In this document: one piece after another, positions 49,218-58,063 of the stretch | Layout: each line of letters starts with the position of its first letter | Numbering within the stretch: position 1 is the stretch's first letter | DNA from: Roseobacter sp. MH60115 | GTDB taxonomy: Bacteria > Pseudomonadota > Alphaproteobacteria > Rhodobacterales > Rhodobacteraceae | Direction of reading: 5' to 3' | Assembly: GCF_015644665.1 (NCBI RefSeq) | Contig: NZ_JADOBQ010000001.1 | Location: 186,001-250,000 of the forward strand | DNA length: 64,000 bases | Notes under the pieces: model-generated | The model's input: only the letters and a program-made list of their open reading frames with translations | What the model was told of the DNA's origin: nothing | The model's database searches: none | Made by a program: the position numbers and the translations under genes

Positions 49218-50554
49218 CACGCCTTCTGCTGCGCGGTGCGGATCATCTGCTGACGATGGATGACGACCGCCGGGAGTTGCGCAGGGCGGATGTTTTGATC
49301 GAGGCCGGCGTCATCTGCGCCGTCGGACAGAACCTGCAAAGCGATGCGCCGGTGATCGATGCCAGCGGATGTGTTGTAACGCCCGGCCTGGTGAACACGC
49401 ACCACCATCTTTATCAATCCCTGACCCGCGCGGTGCCTGCGGCCCAAGATGCGCTGCTCTTTGGGTGGCTGCAAACCCTCTATCCGATCTGGTCGCGCTT
49501 CACACCCGATCATATGTTTACGTCTGCGCAGGTCGGGTTGGCGGAATTGGCGCTGTCGGGCTGCACGCTGAGCAGTGATCACCTCTACCTCTACCCAAAC
49601 GGCGCACGGTTGGAAGACACGATCCACGCAGCAGCAGAGGTCGGCGTCCGCTTCCAACCCACGCGCGGCGCGATGAGCATTGGCCGGTCGCAGGGTGGGT
49701 TGCCCCCCGATGACCTTGTGGAGCAGGAAGCCGATATTCTGGAGGACTGCATCCGGGTGATCGATGCCTTCCACGACCCGTCGCCGGGGTCGATGTGCCG
49801 GGTCGGCGTGGCGCCCTGTTCCCCGTTTTCGGTCAGCCGGGATCTGATGCGCGATGCCGCCCTGCTCGCGCGGGACAAAGGCGTGATGCTGCACACGCAT
49901 CTGGCTGAAAATGAGCAGGACATCGCCTATTCCCTCGAAACTTTCGGCTGTCGCCCGGGTCAATATGCTGAAGACCTGGGGTGGGTCGGGCCGGATGTCT
50001 GGCACGCGCATTGCGTGAAGCTTGATGCGGCGGAAATCGCGCTCTTTGCGAAGACAGGGACCGGTGTTGCCCACTGCCCCTGTTCCAATTGCCGTTTGGG
50101 CAGTGGCATTGCGCCGGTGGTCCATATGCGTGCCGCAGGTGTGCCTGTCGGGCTTGGGGTGGACGGATCGGCCAGCAATGACGCAGGCAATCTGGTGGCG
50201 GAAGCGCGACAGGCCATGCTGCTGCAGCGGGTCGCGCAAGGGGCGGACGCGATGAGCGCAAGGGCGGCGCTGGAGGTTGCGACCCGCGGGGGCGCGGACG
50301 TGCTCGGACGCCCGGAATGCGGGCGGATCGCGGTTGGATGCCGGGCGGATATTGCGATCTGGGACATGTCCGGGATTGAGACTGCTGGCAGCTGGGATCC
50401 GGTGGCCCTGCTGCTGGCGGGGCCGACAACAGTGCGGGATCTGATCGTGGAAGGCCGCCGGATTGTGCAGGACGGGCAGATCATCACGCTGGATATGGCG
50501 ACGCTGATTGCACGCCAAAACCAGATGGCGCACGCCCTGGGAGACGCGGTGTGA
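49214..50554 (+). CDS. 8-oxoguanine deaminase-like amidohydrolase
   Basis: A 446-residue amidohydrolase of the AtzA/TrzN/8-oxoguanine deaminase group. The zinc site is complete: NTHHHLYQ, HTHLAEN, AHCVKL and GVDGSASND. The HTHLAEN and CPCSNCRLGSG stretches fit the 8-oxoguanine deaminases. It would remove the amino group from oxidised guanine, or from a triazine-like ring, in the cytoplasm. It starts with GTG overlapping hisN and ends overlapping the CAP gene by four bases. A guanine deaminase lies convergent nearby. Confidence 0.88.
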   Translation: MTRLLLRGADHLLTMDDDRRELRRADVLIEAGVICAVGQNLQSDAPVIDASGCVVTPGLVNTHHHLYQSLTRAVPAAQDALLFGWLQTLYPIWSRFTPDHMFTSAQVGLAELALSGCTLSSDHLYLYPNGARLEDTIHAAAEVGVRFQPTRGAMSIGRSQGGLPPDDLVEQEADILEDCIRVIDAFHDPSPGSMCRVGVAPCSPFSVSRDLMRDAALLARDKGVMLHTHLAENEQDIAYSLETFGCRPGQYAEDLGWVGPDVWHAHCVKLDAAEIALFAKTGTGVAHCPCSNCRLGSGIAPVVHMRAAGVPVGLGVDGSASNDAGNLVAEARQAMLLQRVAQGADAMSARAALEVATRGGADVLGRPECGRIAVGCRADIAIWDMSGIETAGSWDPVALLLAGPTTVRDLIVEGRRIVQDGQIITLDMATLIARQNQMAHALGDAV

Positions 50555-50976
50555 GGCACATTTTCAGCGTTCTTATGTGGTGCGGGCTGACCACCGCTGC
50601 GGTCTCCGATCCAGCGGCCACCGATGCGTTGAATGCCTATCGCGCGGAAAACGCACGCGCGCCCCTGGCCTATTCCATGGCGTTGCAGAGTGCGGCGGAA
50701 GCGCATGCGCAGGATATGGCGGCGTGGGGGTTCTTCGATCATCGGGGCAGTGATGGCTCAGACGTGGGCGAACGGGTGTTGCGGGAGGGATACGAATGGT
50801 GTTTTGTGGCAGAGAATATTGCCAAGGGGCAGCCGTCGCTGGCGGATGTCATGCAGGCCTGGGCGGGGTCTCAGGGGCACCGCCGCAACATGCTCTCCCG
50901 ACAGGCGCAGGAGTTCGCCCTTGTCGAAGTGCCGGGGCGCATCTGGGTCATGGTGCTGGCGGCACCTGGGTGCTGA
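50551..50976 (+). CDS. CAP (SCP/PR-1) domain protein
   Basis: A 141-residue protein. A short hydrophobic N-terminus (about residues 3-18) is a probable signal peptide, and the CAP domain follows (LNAYRAENARAPLAYS, AAEAHAQDMAAWGFFDHRG, GENIA-like VAENIAKG, and AWAGSQGHRRNML). The CAP histidines and glutamate are present. The protein is probably periplasmic or secreted; bacterial CAP proteins have no settled activity. It overlaps the deaminase gene by four bases and is the last gene of the hisN operon. Confidence 0.9.
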   Translation: MRHIFSVLMWCGLTTAAVSDPAATDALNAYRAENARAPLAYSMALQSAAEAHAQDMAAWGFFDHRGSDGSDVGERVLREGYEWCFVAENIAKGQPSLADVMQAWAGSQGHRRNMLSRQAQEFALVEVPGRIWVMVLAAPGC

Positions 50977-50994
50977 CCGGTTGTGCGTGGTGCA

Positions 50995-51034
50995 GCCGGG
51001 CCCTCCGGGGGGGATATTTTCAGCCAGAAGAAGC
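50995..51034 (+). repeat. ATATTT-type intergenic repeat, copy 3
   Basis: GCCGGGCCCTCCGGGGGGG, then ATATTTTCAGCCAGAAGAAG. It fills the gap between the convergent CAP and guaD genes and extends into the 3' end of guaD. Compare 21297-21350 and 41706-41743. Confidence 0.55.
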
Positions 51035-52324
51035 TGCGCGGCGTTGTCCCGCGACCCAGACATCGGCAATGGCGCGGTCGTCCCCCATCATGAGGGTGGG
51101 GAAGAGGGTTTCCCAGATCGTGTCGGCCTCTGCCGAGCGTTGCGCAATGGCAGGCGTCGAGGCGAGGTCAAGGATGATCAGATCCGCTTCGTAGCCCGCT
51201 GCAAGCGTCCCGATTTTTGTGTGCAGATGCAGGCTGCGTGCGGAGCCAGCGGTGGCCAGCCACATCAGCTGTGCCGGATGCAGCGCGGTGCCCCGCAACT
51301 GCGCGATCTCATAGGCGGCAGCCATCGTGCGCAGCATCGAAAAGGACGACCCACCGCCGGTATCCGTGGCAAGCCCGAGCGGAATGCGACGGGTCGCGAG
51401 CCCGGCCACATCCATTAGGCCGGACCCGATGAAGCTGTTAGAGGTGGGGCAATGCACCAGCGCGGCCCCCGTTTCGGCGATGCGGTCGATTTCACGGGGC
51501 TGCAGATGGATGGCGTGGCCGTAGACGGCGCGGTCGCCGATCAGCCCATGCGCCTCATAGGTATCCAGATAGTCTCGGGCGTCCGGAAAGAGCTGCCGCA
51601 CCCAGTCGATTTCCGCGGGTTGTTCACTCAGATGTGTTTGCATCAGACAGGTCGGATATTCTGCCCAGAGGGCGCCCAAGGCGCTTAGTTGTTCCGGCGT
51701 TGAGGTCGGTGAAAAGCGCGGGGTGATTGCGTATTGCGCGCGGCCCTTGCCGTGCCAGCGCGCCAGCAGCGCCTTACTCTCGTCATAGGCCGATTGCGCC
51801 GTGTCGCGCAGGCCGTCCGGCGCGTTGCGATCCATGCAGGTTTTGCCCGCGACGGTGCGCATGCCGCGCGTGGCCGCCGCTTCGAAGAACGCGTCCACGC
51901 TGCCGGGGTGGATGGTGGTGTAGGAACACATGGTCGTCGTGCCATGGTCCAGCGCAAGGTCCAGATAGCGGGCCGCGATTTGGCGGGCGTAGGCCGGATC
52001 ATGCAGGCGCATCTCTTCAGGGAAAGTATAGGTGTTCAGCCAGTCGATCAGCTGCTTGCCCCAGCTCGCGATGATCGCTGTCTGCGGGTAGTGCACATGG
52101 GCATCCACAAAACCGGGGCAGATGAGATGCTGGCCGTAGTCATGCACGTCCGCCTGGGGCGCGTCGCGGCGCAGCGTGTCCCGATCCGCGACCCGGACGA
52201 TCTGGTCATTTTCGATCAAAACGGCACCGGCGCTGTTGATCCGCACCGCGTCCTGCCACGGGCCGGTCATCGGATTGCCGGAGGTTTCGAATGTCTGGCC
52301 GAGGAGGAGCTTTTGCGTGTTCAT
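51020..52324 (-). CDS. guaD: Guanine deaminase
   Basis: A 434-residue zinc amidohydrolase that converts guanine to xanthine. Typical motifs are FVDAHVHYPQ, MCSYTTIHP, QTHLSEQPAEI, YGHAIHL, CPTSNSFIGSG and TDTGGGSSFSML. The length and motifs match bacterial GuaD well. It is monocistronic and convergent with the operon that holds the related 8-oxoguanine deaminase. Confidence 0.95.
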   Translation of the reverse strand: MNTQKLLLGQTFETSGNPMTGPWQDAVRINSAGAVLIENDQIVRVADRDTLRRDAPQADVHDYGQHLICPGFVDAHVHYPQTAIIASWGKQLIDWLNTYTFPEEMRLHDPAYARQIAARYLDLALDHGTTTMCSYTTIHPGSVDAFFEAAATRGMRTVAGKTCMDRNAPDGLRDTAQSAYDESKALLARWHGKGRAQYAITPRFSPTSTPEQLSALGALWAEYPTCLMQTHLSEQPAEIDWVRQLFPDARDYLDTYEAHGLIGDRAVYGHAIHLQPREIDRIAETGAALVHCPTSNSFIGSGLMDVAGLATRRIPLGLATDTGGGSSFSMLRTMAAAYEIAQLRGTALHPAQLMWLATAGSARSLHLHTKIGTLAAGYEADLIILDLASTPAIAQRSAEADTIWETLFPTLMMGDDRAIADVWVAGQRRAASSG

Positions 52325-52432
52325 GCGTCTTCTCTAGGCGCTTCGCGCGGTGGCGACAACGGGCAAGCGTGCTGGCATTGTGTCCAACGGGGCCGCCGCT
52401 TATGGTCCGATCCAAAGCAGGGGGACGCGCGC

Positions 52433-53824
52433 ATGTCAGATCAGACCGCAGAGCTGGAGCCGGAAGGCGAGGACGACGCCTATCTCCTTGGTCCCAAGGC
52501 GATTGCTGCGATCCTCTACGCGGTGGATATTGAAGATTCCGCCAAGCTGACAGAGCTGATGGAGCCGCTGCACCCGGCGGATATTGCTGACCTTCTGGAG
52601 CAGATCAACGCCTTTGACCGCTCCCGGCTGGTGCGGCTTTACGGGCGCGAGTTTGACGGTGAAATCCTGTCGGAACTCGATGAATCGATCCGGGAGGAGG
52701 TCATCTCCGTCCTGACACCACAGGTCTTGACGCAGGCCGTGCGCGACATGGACAGCGATGACGTTGTCGATCTGGTCGAAGATCTTGAGGATCATCAGCA
52801 GGAAGCCATTCTCGAGGCGCTCGAAGATGTGGACCGGGCCGCCGTACAGCAGGCGCTGGGCTATCCGGAGTACTCTGCGGGCCGTCTGATGCAGCGCGAA
52901 GTGGTCATGGCACCGGAGCATTGGACGGTGGGTGAGGCCATTGACTACCTGCGCACCACGCCCGAGGAGGAACTGCCCGCGCAGTTCTATCACATCGTGC
53001 TGGTCGACCCGCGGCTGCATCCCATCGGGAATGTCACGCTGGGCAAGGTGATGCGATCCAAGCGTGAAACCCGGCTGATGGACATCAAGGAAGAGACCTT
53101 TCAGGTCATTCCGGCGCTGCAGGACGAGGGCGAGGTCGCCTATGCCTTTAACCAGTACCACCTGATTTCCGCACCTGTTGTGGATGAAGAGGACCGGTTG
53201 ATCGGGGTGATCACCATTGACGACGCCATGGCCGTCCTGGACGAGGAACATGAAGAAGACATCCTGCGGTTGGCCGGTGTGGGCGAGGGGTCGCTGTCCG
53301 ACCGGGTGATCGAGACAACCAAGCAGCGTCTGCCCTGGCTGGCGGTGAACCTGGTGACGGCGATTGCCGCAAGTCTGGTGATCGCGCAGTTCGAGATGGC
53401 GATTGCGCAGATCGTGGCGCTGGCCGTGCTGATGCCCATCGTGGCCTCCATGGGTGGCAATGCGGGCACCCAGTCGTTGACGGTTGCGGTGCGTGCGATT
53501 GCCACCAAGGACCTGACCGGCGCCAACGTCTGGCGCGTGATCCGGCGCGAGGTGCTGGTGGGGCTGATCAACGGGCTGATCTTTGCCGTGGTGATGGGTG
53601 TGGTGGGGGTCATCTGGTTCGGCTCCCCCGCGCTTGGCTACGTGATTGCCGTGGCGATGGTCATCAATCTGGTGATTGCGGGGCTGGCTGGAACGGTGAT
53701 TCCGGTTGTCTTAGAGCGCGTGGGCGTCGATCCGGCGCTGGCCTCCGGCGCCTTTGTGACCACGGTCACGGATGTGGTCGGGTTTTTTGCCTTTCTCGGC
53801 CTCGCGGCACTGGTGCTTTTGTGA
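52433..53824 (+). CDS. mgtE: Magnesium transporter MgtE
   Basis: A 463-residue protein with the full MgtE layout: a helical N domain (about 15-145, HPADIADLLEQI), two CBS domains (about 150-270, IDYLRTTPEEELPA to ITIDDAMAVLDEE) and five membrane helices (about 300-463, with PIVASMGGNAGTQSLTVAVRA as the selectivity region, quoted to its core). The N and CBS domains sense cytoplasmic magnesium and close the channel. GGGGGA precedes the ATG at 52433; the same frame upstream is antisense to guaD. The folate enzyme gene overlaps its stop. Confidence 0.95.
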   Translation: MSDQTAELEPEGEDDAYLLGPKAIAAILYAVDIEDSAKLTELMEPLHPADIADLLEQINAFDRSRLVRLYGREFDGEILSELDESIREEVISVLTPQVLTQAVRDMDSDDVVDLVEDLEDHQQEAILEALEDVDRAAVQQALGYPEYSAGRLMQREVVMAPEHWTVGEAIDYLRTTPEEELPAQFYHIVLVDPRLHPIGNVTLGKVMRSKRETRLMDIKEETFQVIPALQDEGEVAYAFNQYHLISAPVVDEEDRLIGVITIDDAMAVLDEEHEEDILRLAGVGEGSLSDRVIETTKQRLPWLAVNLVTAIAASLVIAQFEMAIAQIVALAVLMPIVASMGGNAGTQSLTVAVRAIATKDLTGANVWRVIRREVLVGLINGLIFAVVMGVVGVIWFGSPALGYVIAVAMVINLVIAGLAGTVIPVVLERVGVDPALASGAFVTTVTDVVGFFAFLGLAALVLL

Positions 53825-54381
53825 TCGATCTGGTGGAGGCGAAGGCACAGGCGCGGCGGGAGGGGTTTGCCCGGCGCAAGGCGGCGCATGCAGACGACCC
53901 GGGCACGGCGGCCGGGGTGCTGTCGGGCTTTCTGGCAGGCTACCGGGGGGTGCCCCTGTCCGGCTATATGCCCATCCGCACAGAGATCGATCCGCGCCCG
54001 GCCATGTCGGAGGCCGCCGCCCATGGCCCGGTTGGCATCCCGGTCATCCTCGGGGCGGGACAACCGCTGAAGTTCGCCCGGTGGGAGCCCGACATGCCGC
54101 TGGTCGAAGGGGCTTTTGGCGCGCTGATCCCCGAAGACCCCGACTACTTCGAGCCGGAAATACTGATCGTGCCGCTGGTTGCTTTTGACGGGCAGGGCGG
54201 GCGGCTGGGCTATGGCGGGGGGTTCTACGACCGCACGCTGGAACAGCTGCGGGCGCGCCGCGGGACCCTGGCCATCGGCTTTGCCTATGCCGCACAGGAG
54301 GCCGCTCAGCTGCCGTTGGAGCCGACCGACCAGACGCTTGATTTCATCGTGACAGAGACCGAGATGATCGACCTGCGCTAG
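53821..54381 (+). CDS. 5-formyltetrahydrofolate cyclo-ligase
   Basis: A 186-residue protein of the MTHFS family, which turns 5-formyl-THF into 5,10-methenyl-THF using ATP. The motifs are ARREGFARRKAAH near the start, the folate region SGYMPIRTEIDPRP, and RLGYGGGFYDRTLEQL near the C-terminus. It starts with GTG at 53821 overlapping the mgtE stop, so translation is coupled. Its stop shares the palindrome CTAG with the stop of the convergent HTH gene. Confidence 0.94.
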   Translation: MIDLVEAKAQARREGFARRKAAHADDPGTAAGVLSGFLAGYRGVPLSGYMPIRTEIDPRPAMSEAAAHGPVGIPVILGAGQPLKFARWEPDMPLVEGAFGALIPEDPDYFEPEILIVPLVAFDGQGGRLGYGGGFYDRTLEQLRARRGTLAIGFAYAAQEAAQLPLEPTDQTLDFIVTETEMIDLR

Positions 54382-54617
54382 TCCTCGACGTCCTCGTAGG
54401 TCAGGATGTCACCGGGTTCGCAGGACAGGGCCTCGCAAATCCGCGCCAGCGTGTCGAAGCGCACGCCCTTGACCTTGCCGGACTTCAGCAACGAGATGTT
54501 CTGTTCGGTGATGCCCACCCGTTCCGCCAGTTCTTTGGAGCGCATCTTGCGCCGGGCCAGCATCACATCCAGCGTCACGACGATCCGCTTGCCGATTTCT
54601 TGTTCCGCATCAGACAA
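54378..54617 (-). CDS. Small XRE/HTH_26 transcriptional regulator
   Basis: A 79-residue protein that is essentially one Cro/CI helix-turn-helix (ELAERVGITEQNISLLKSGKVKGVRFDTLARICEAL in pieces), ending in EPGDILTYE. This YozG-like form is regularly paired with DUF2975 membrane proteins. It overlaps the DUF2975 gene by eight bases and is downstream of it. It probably represses the shared promoter at the palindromes near 55210-55232. Confidence 0.93.
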   Translation of the reverse strand: MSDAEQEIGKRIVVTLDVMLARRKMRSKELAERVGITEQNISLLKSGKVKGVRFDTLARICEALSCEPGDILTYEDVED

Positions 54618-55173
54618 AGGCCTTGTTTTCCTCTGCCATATGGGCGGCGTCCACCATGATGTGGCCCAATGCCACCAGCATCAGGCCCAGGATGATGGCG
54701 TAGATGTCGCCGTCCTCAAAGCCAATGCCGAAGGTGAGACGTGTGGGATCGGCCCAATACAGCAGGATTGCGCGTGCGATCCCATCGACGATCATGCTGA
54801 CCGGGACGATCAGAACCAGCACCCAGCCGACCCGTCGTAGCCGGATGGCGGTCCTTTGGGTGAAGATGCCTGATCCTTCACGGATACCTGCAAAAAGCTG
54901 CCGGATGAGCAGCATCATCGCAACCGCCATGACGTCGGTTATCAGCCAGATCAGCGAGGCCAGCAGCGCGCTGGCCGTGGTCAGCTGCAGGGCGCTGATG
55001 TCGAGGTTGAGTTCTTGCGTCAATTTCTGTCCCAAAAGCTGCGGATCGCTGATGGATAGAAAGACAAAATAGGCCGCGACAACGATCGCGAGACCCAGAG
55101 CGAGTGTGCTGAACCACACACCAGCGCGGGCGGTTGCCGCGATTTTCGATTGCCTGTCGAGGGGGTCGGACAT
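54610..55173 (-). CDS. DUF2975 membrane protein
   Basis: A 187-residue protein with four hydrophobic segments (about 20-45, 75-100, 115-140 and 155-175), of the DUF2975 family. It forms a two-gene operon with a small HTH regulator, the normal context for this family. The role is unknown; the pair might sense membrane or envelope state through the membrane protein. The ATG at 55173 follows GGAG. Confidence 0.9.
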   Translation of the reverse strand: MSDPLDRQSKIAATARAGVWFSTLALGLAIVVAAYFVFLSISDPQLLGQKLTQELNLDISALQLTTASALLASLIWLITDVMAVAMMLLIRQLFAGIREGSGIFTQRTAIRLRRVGWVLVLIVPVSMIVDGIARAILLYWADPTRLTFGIGFEDGDIYAIILGLMLVALGHIMVDAAHMAEENKAFV

Positions 55174-55209
55174 GGGTGCGTACTCCACATAAAATACTAC
55201 GCTTAAAAA

Positions 55210-55232
55210 TTATCGTAAAACAATAATTATTG
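55210..55232. promoter_or_regulatory. Operator region of the DUF2975/HTH operon
   Basis: TTATCGT-AAA-ACAATAA (55210-55226, six of seven positions paired) is overlapped by the perfect palindrome CAATAATTATTG (55221-55232). They lie 37-60 bases upstream of the DUF2975 start in an AT-rich stretch, as expected for autoregulation by the HTH protein. Confidence 0.5.
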
Positions 55233-55358
55233 CAATCCTAATATGAATTTTTGTGGGGCTCTATCACATGAAGTTGCAAAGGTGCCTACCGGAGTGGTTT
55301 CGGTGGGTCATTGGTTCCCGAACCGCACCTCCCGGCAGACCTTGCATGCCTCCAGTCG

Positions 55359-56192
55359 TCATCCTTTTTCGAAGGCGGAAAATGCCTCAGCCCAGTCCGG
55401 ATGCCACCGGGACAGGGCCGGGCGGTTTTCAGCGATATCGCCTGCCGCCCAGAGCACGCGGCGCTCGTCCACCGTCTCATCCACCATATTGTCAGGGCAG
55501 AGCACGTAGAAATCCCCCCGTCCGACGCGGTCAAAGAGGTATTCCACACATTGCGCGCTGGTCCAGGCGCCCTCCGGTTTTTCCGGCATGATGGCCGCGA
55601 TCATGCCCGTGTAGGTAAACCCCGGCACGAAGAGGTGGACATCGATGGGGGCGCCTGCCTCACGCAGTTCGTGTGCCAGCTGTTCAGTCAGGACTTTCAC
55701 CGCCGCCTTGGAGGCGTTGTAGGCCGGGTTTCCGGGCGGGGTGGTGATGCCCTGCTTGGAGCCGGTGTTGATGATCGCCGCAGGCTCGCCCGCGTCGATC
55801 AGCCGGGGCACGAAGGCCTGAACGCCATTGACGATGCCGAAGAAGTTGACATCGAAGGTCTTGCGCCACGCCTCGGGATCGTCCCAACAGGAGGAGCCGA
55901 GACCAATGCCTGCATTGTTCATGACCACCGCAACCCGGCCCATTGCAAAGGCCTGATCGGCCAGCGCGTTTACGGCATGCGCATCGGAGACATCCACAAC
56001 CTGCGTCTCAACCCGCGCCCCCGAGGCGCGCAGGTCTGTTGCCGCCGTTTCAAGAGCCTCCGCATTCTGATCGGCCAGCAGGAGGTGAAACCCCCGCCCC
56101 GCCAATAGCTCTGCTGCCGCCAATCCGACGCCGCTGGCGCCACCGGTGATGACGGCCAGCCCACCGCGTTTGCTGATTTCTTGCCATGACAT
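55359..56192 (-). CDS. SDR family NAD(P)-dependent oxidoreductase
   Basis: A 277-residue classical short-chain dehydrogenase with GGASGVG at 17-23, NNAG at 92-95 and the catalytic Tyr158 and Lys162 (YNASK). A C-terminal extension of about 50 residues (FYVLCPDN, then WAAGDIAENRPALSRWH) is longer than usual and may form a lid. It is divergent from the YmdB-type gene and otherwise alone, so the substrate is unknown. Confidence 0.92.
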   Translation of the reverse strand: MSWQEISKRGGLAVITGGASGVGLAAAELLAGRGFHLLLADQNAEALETAATDLRASGARVETQVVDVSDAHAVNALADQAFAMGRVAVVMNNAGIGLGSSCWDDPEAWRKTFDVNFFGIVNGVQAFVPRLIDAGEPAAIINTGSKQGITTPPGNPAYNASKAAVKVLTEQLAHELREAGAPIDVHLFVPGFTYTGMIAAIMPEKPEGAWTSAQCVEYLFDRVGRGDFYVLCPDNMVDETVDERRVLWAAGDIAENRPALSRWHPDWAEAFSAFEKG

Positions 56193-56318
56193 CGTTTTGC
56201 CCTCCGGTATCTACATATCCCAACTTAAGGCGAAATCGGTTTTCCGCCATGACGCTGTGCCGCATTATTATAAGGCCTGCCCCTTGCCCTGCCGGTGCCG
56301 GAGCCCTACCCATCAGAC

Positions 56319-57131
56319 ATGAAACTGATGTTCCTTGGCGATGTAATGGGGCGGGCCGGACGGCGCGCGATCACGGAAAACCTTGCGCGGTTGCGGACGG
56401 CGTGGAAGCTGGATTTCGTGGTGGTGAATGGCGAAAACGCGACCTCGGGCGTGGGTCTGTCAGGCGCGCATGCCAAGACGCTGCTGGAGGCCGGGGCCGA
56501 TTGCATCACGCTGGGCGATCACGCTTTTGATCAGCGCGATATGCTGCAGTTCATTGAGCAGGAACCACGGGTCATCCGCCCGCTGAACTTCTCCAAAACC
56601 GCACCGGGCAAGGGCGCGCGGCTCTTTACCTCGAAAAACGGGCGTAAGGTGTTGGTGACGCAGGTGCTGGGGCAAGTGTTCATGAAACGGCCCTTTGATG
56701 ACCCGTTCTCGGCGCTGGAGCCGGTGCTCAAGATGCATCCGCTCGGCGGGCAGGCCGCCGCCGTGATCGTGGACGTGCATTGCGAGGCGACGTCGGAAAA
56801 GATGGCGATGGGGCATTTTGCCGATGGGCGCGCGAGCCTTGTTGTCGGGACCCATACCCATGTGCCCACGGCGGATGCGATGATTCTACCCGGCGGCACC
56901 GGATATCTGACCGATGCGGGCATGTGCGGCGACTATAATTCCGTCATCGGCATGGATAAGGCCGAACCGCTGCGCCGTTTCATCACCGGCATGCCGCGCG
57001 ACCGCTTTTCCCCCGCGAACGGCGAGGCGACCCTCTCCGGTGTCTATGTCGAAACCGACGACCGCACGGGCAAGGCCACCCGCATCGCCGCGATCCGCGA
57101 GGGCGGCCTGCTTGAGCCGGGCGCCCCGTGA
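56319..57131 (+). CDS. YmdB/TIGR00282-type metallophosphoesterase
   Basis: A 270-residue protein of the YmdB family. Metal-binding motifs are FLGDVMGRAGR, VNGENAT, TLGDHAFDQ, DVHCEATSEK and VGTHTHVPTAD, all intact. Bacillus YmdB hydrolyses 2',3'-cyclic nucleotides and affects biofilm and RNA decay, so this is probably a cytoplasmic cyclic-nucleotide phosphodiesterase. The ATG at 56319 begins the conserved MKLMFLGD. It overlaps the EamA transporter gene by four bases. Confidence 0.93.
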   Translation: MKLMFLGDVMGRAGRRAITENLARLRTAWKLDFVVVNGENATSGVGLSGAHAKTLLEAGADCITLGDHAFDQRDMLQFIEQEPRVIRPLNFSKTAPGKGARLFTSKNGRKVLVTQVLGQVFMKRPFDDPFSALEPVLKMHPLGGQAAAVIVDVHCEATSEKMAMGHFADGRASLVVGTHTHVPTADAMILPGGTGYLTDAGMCGDYNSVIGMDKAEPLRRFITGMPRDRFSPANGEATLSGVYVETDDRTGKATRIAAIREGGLLEPGAP

Positions 57132-58039
57132 CCGTGCCTGTGCGCTCGGACGTGGTGCTGTTGACCGGCGTGCTCATCCTTTTGGGAGCCGGCTGGGGCA
57201 TGACACAGCCCCTGACAAAGATTGCGGTCTCCACCGGGTACCAGCACTTTGGCCTGATTTTCTGGCAGCTCATTATCGGAGCGGTTCTGATGGCGGCCAT
57301 CTGCGCGATACGGGGCACCCGGCTGCCGCGCGGACGGCGTCAGATCGCCATTTGCCTGATGGTGGCGGCCATTGGCACGATGATCCCCAACTCCACCGCC
57401 TACCAGGCCGCAGTGCATCTGCCCTCGGGCATCCTGTCGATCCTGTTGTCGATGGTGCCCATGTGGGCCTTTCCCATTGCGCTGCTGATGGGGCTGGACC
57501 GGTTTTCATGGCGGCGCTTTCTGGGGCTGTCGCTGGGCCTCTGCGGTGTGCTGCTGATCGCGGTGCCGGGGGCGTCCGCGCTCAATCTCGCGGTTTTCTG
57601 GGTCGGCGTCGGGTTGATCAGCGGCATCTGCTACGGGCTTGAGGGCAATCTGGTGGCGAAATTCGGCACCGCAGGCATGGACCCGTTCCAGGTGCTCTAC
57701 GGGGCATCCCTGATGGGGGCGGTGATCATGCTGCCCGTGACGGTGCTCTCCGGCCAGTGGATCCCCGTCGACGCCGCCCAGACCCGCGAGGGGCAGGCGC
57801 TGATCCTCGGCTCCATCATTCACGTGGTCGTCTATGCCGGTTATGTCTGGATGGTTGGGCGTGCCGGGTCCGTTTTCGCCGTGCAGGTCAGCTATCTGGT
57901 CACGGGCTTTGGCGTCCTCTGGGCCAAACTGCTGCTGGGCGAGGCCTATTCCGCTGGCATCTGGGCAGCGCTGCTGCTTATGTTTGCAGGCATGTATCTG
58001 GTGCAGCCGCGCCCGAAAGCGGCGCTTGCTCCTGCGTGA
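57128..58039 (+). CDS. EamA/DMT family transporter
   Basis: A 303-residue protein with about ten hydrophobic segments in two EamA repeats (starting near residues 10 and 155). Members of the drug/metabolite transporter family export amino acids, nucleosides or other metabolites. It starts with GTG overlapping the YmdB-type gene, so the two are cotranscribed; whether the transporter handles a product of the phosphodiesterase is unknown. Confidence 0.92.
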   Translation: MTVPVRSDVVLLTGVLILLGAGWGMTQPLTKIAVSTGYQHFGLIFWQLIIGAVLMAAICAIRGTRLPRGRRQIAICLMVAAIGTMIPNSTAYQAAVHLPSGILSILLSMVPMWAFPIALLMGLDRFSWRRFLGLSLGLCGVLLIAVPGASALNLAVFWVGVGLISGICYGLEGNLVAKFGTAGMDPFQVLYGASLMGAVIMLPVTVLSGQWIPVDAAQTREGQALILGSIIHVVVYAGYVWMVGRAGSVFAVQVSYLVTGFGVLWAKLLLGEAYSAGIWAALLLMFAGMYLVQPRPKAALAPA

Positions 58040-58063
58040 GCAATCGGCGTACCTTACCGCAGG

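Noticed and set aside
49001-50533. 510-codon frame opposite the 8-oxoguanine deaminase
   Set aside because: Shadow of a gene with a complete zinc site on the other strand.
51734-52432. Open frame extending the MgtE gene upstream by about 230 codons
   Set aside because: It runs antisense to guaD, has no family match, and MgtE has a normal start with a ribosome binding site at 52433.
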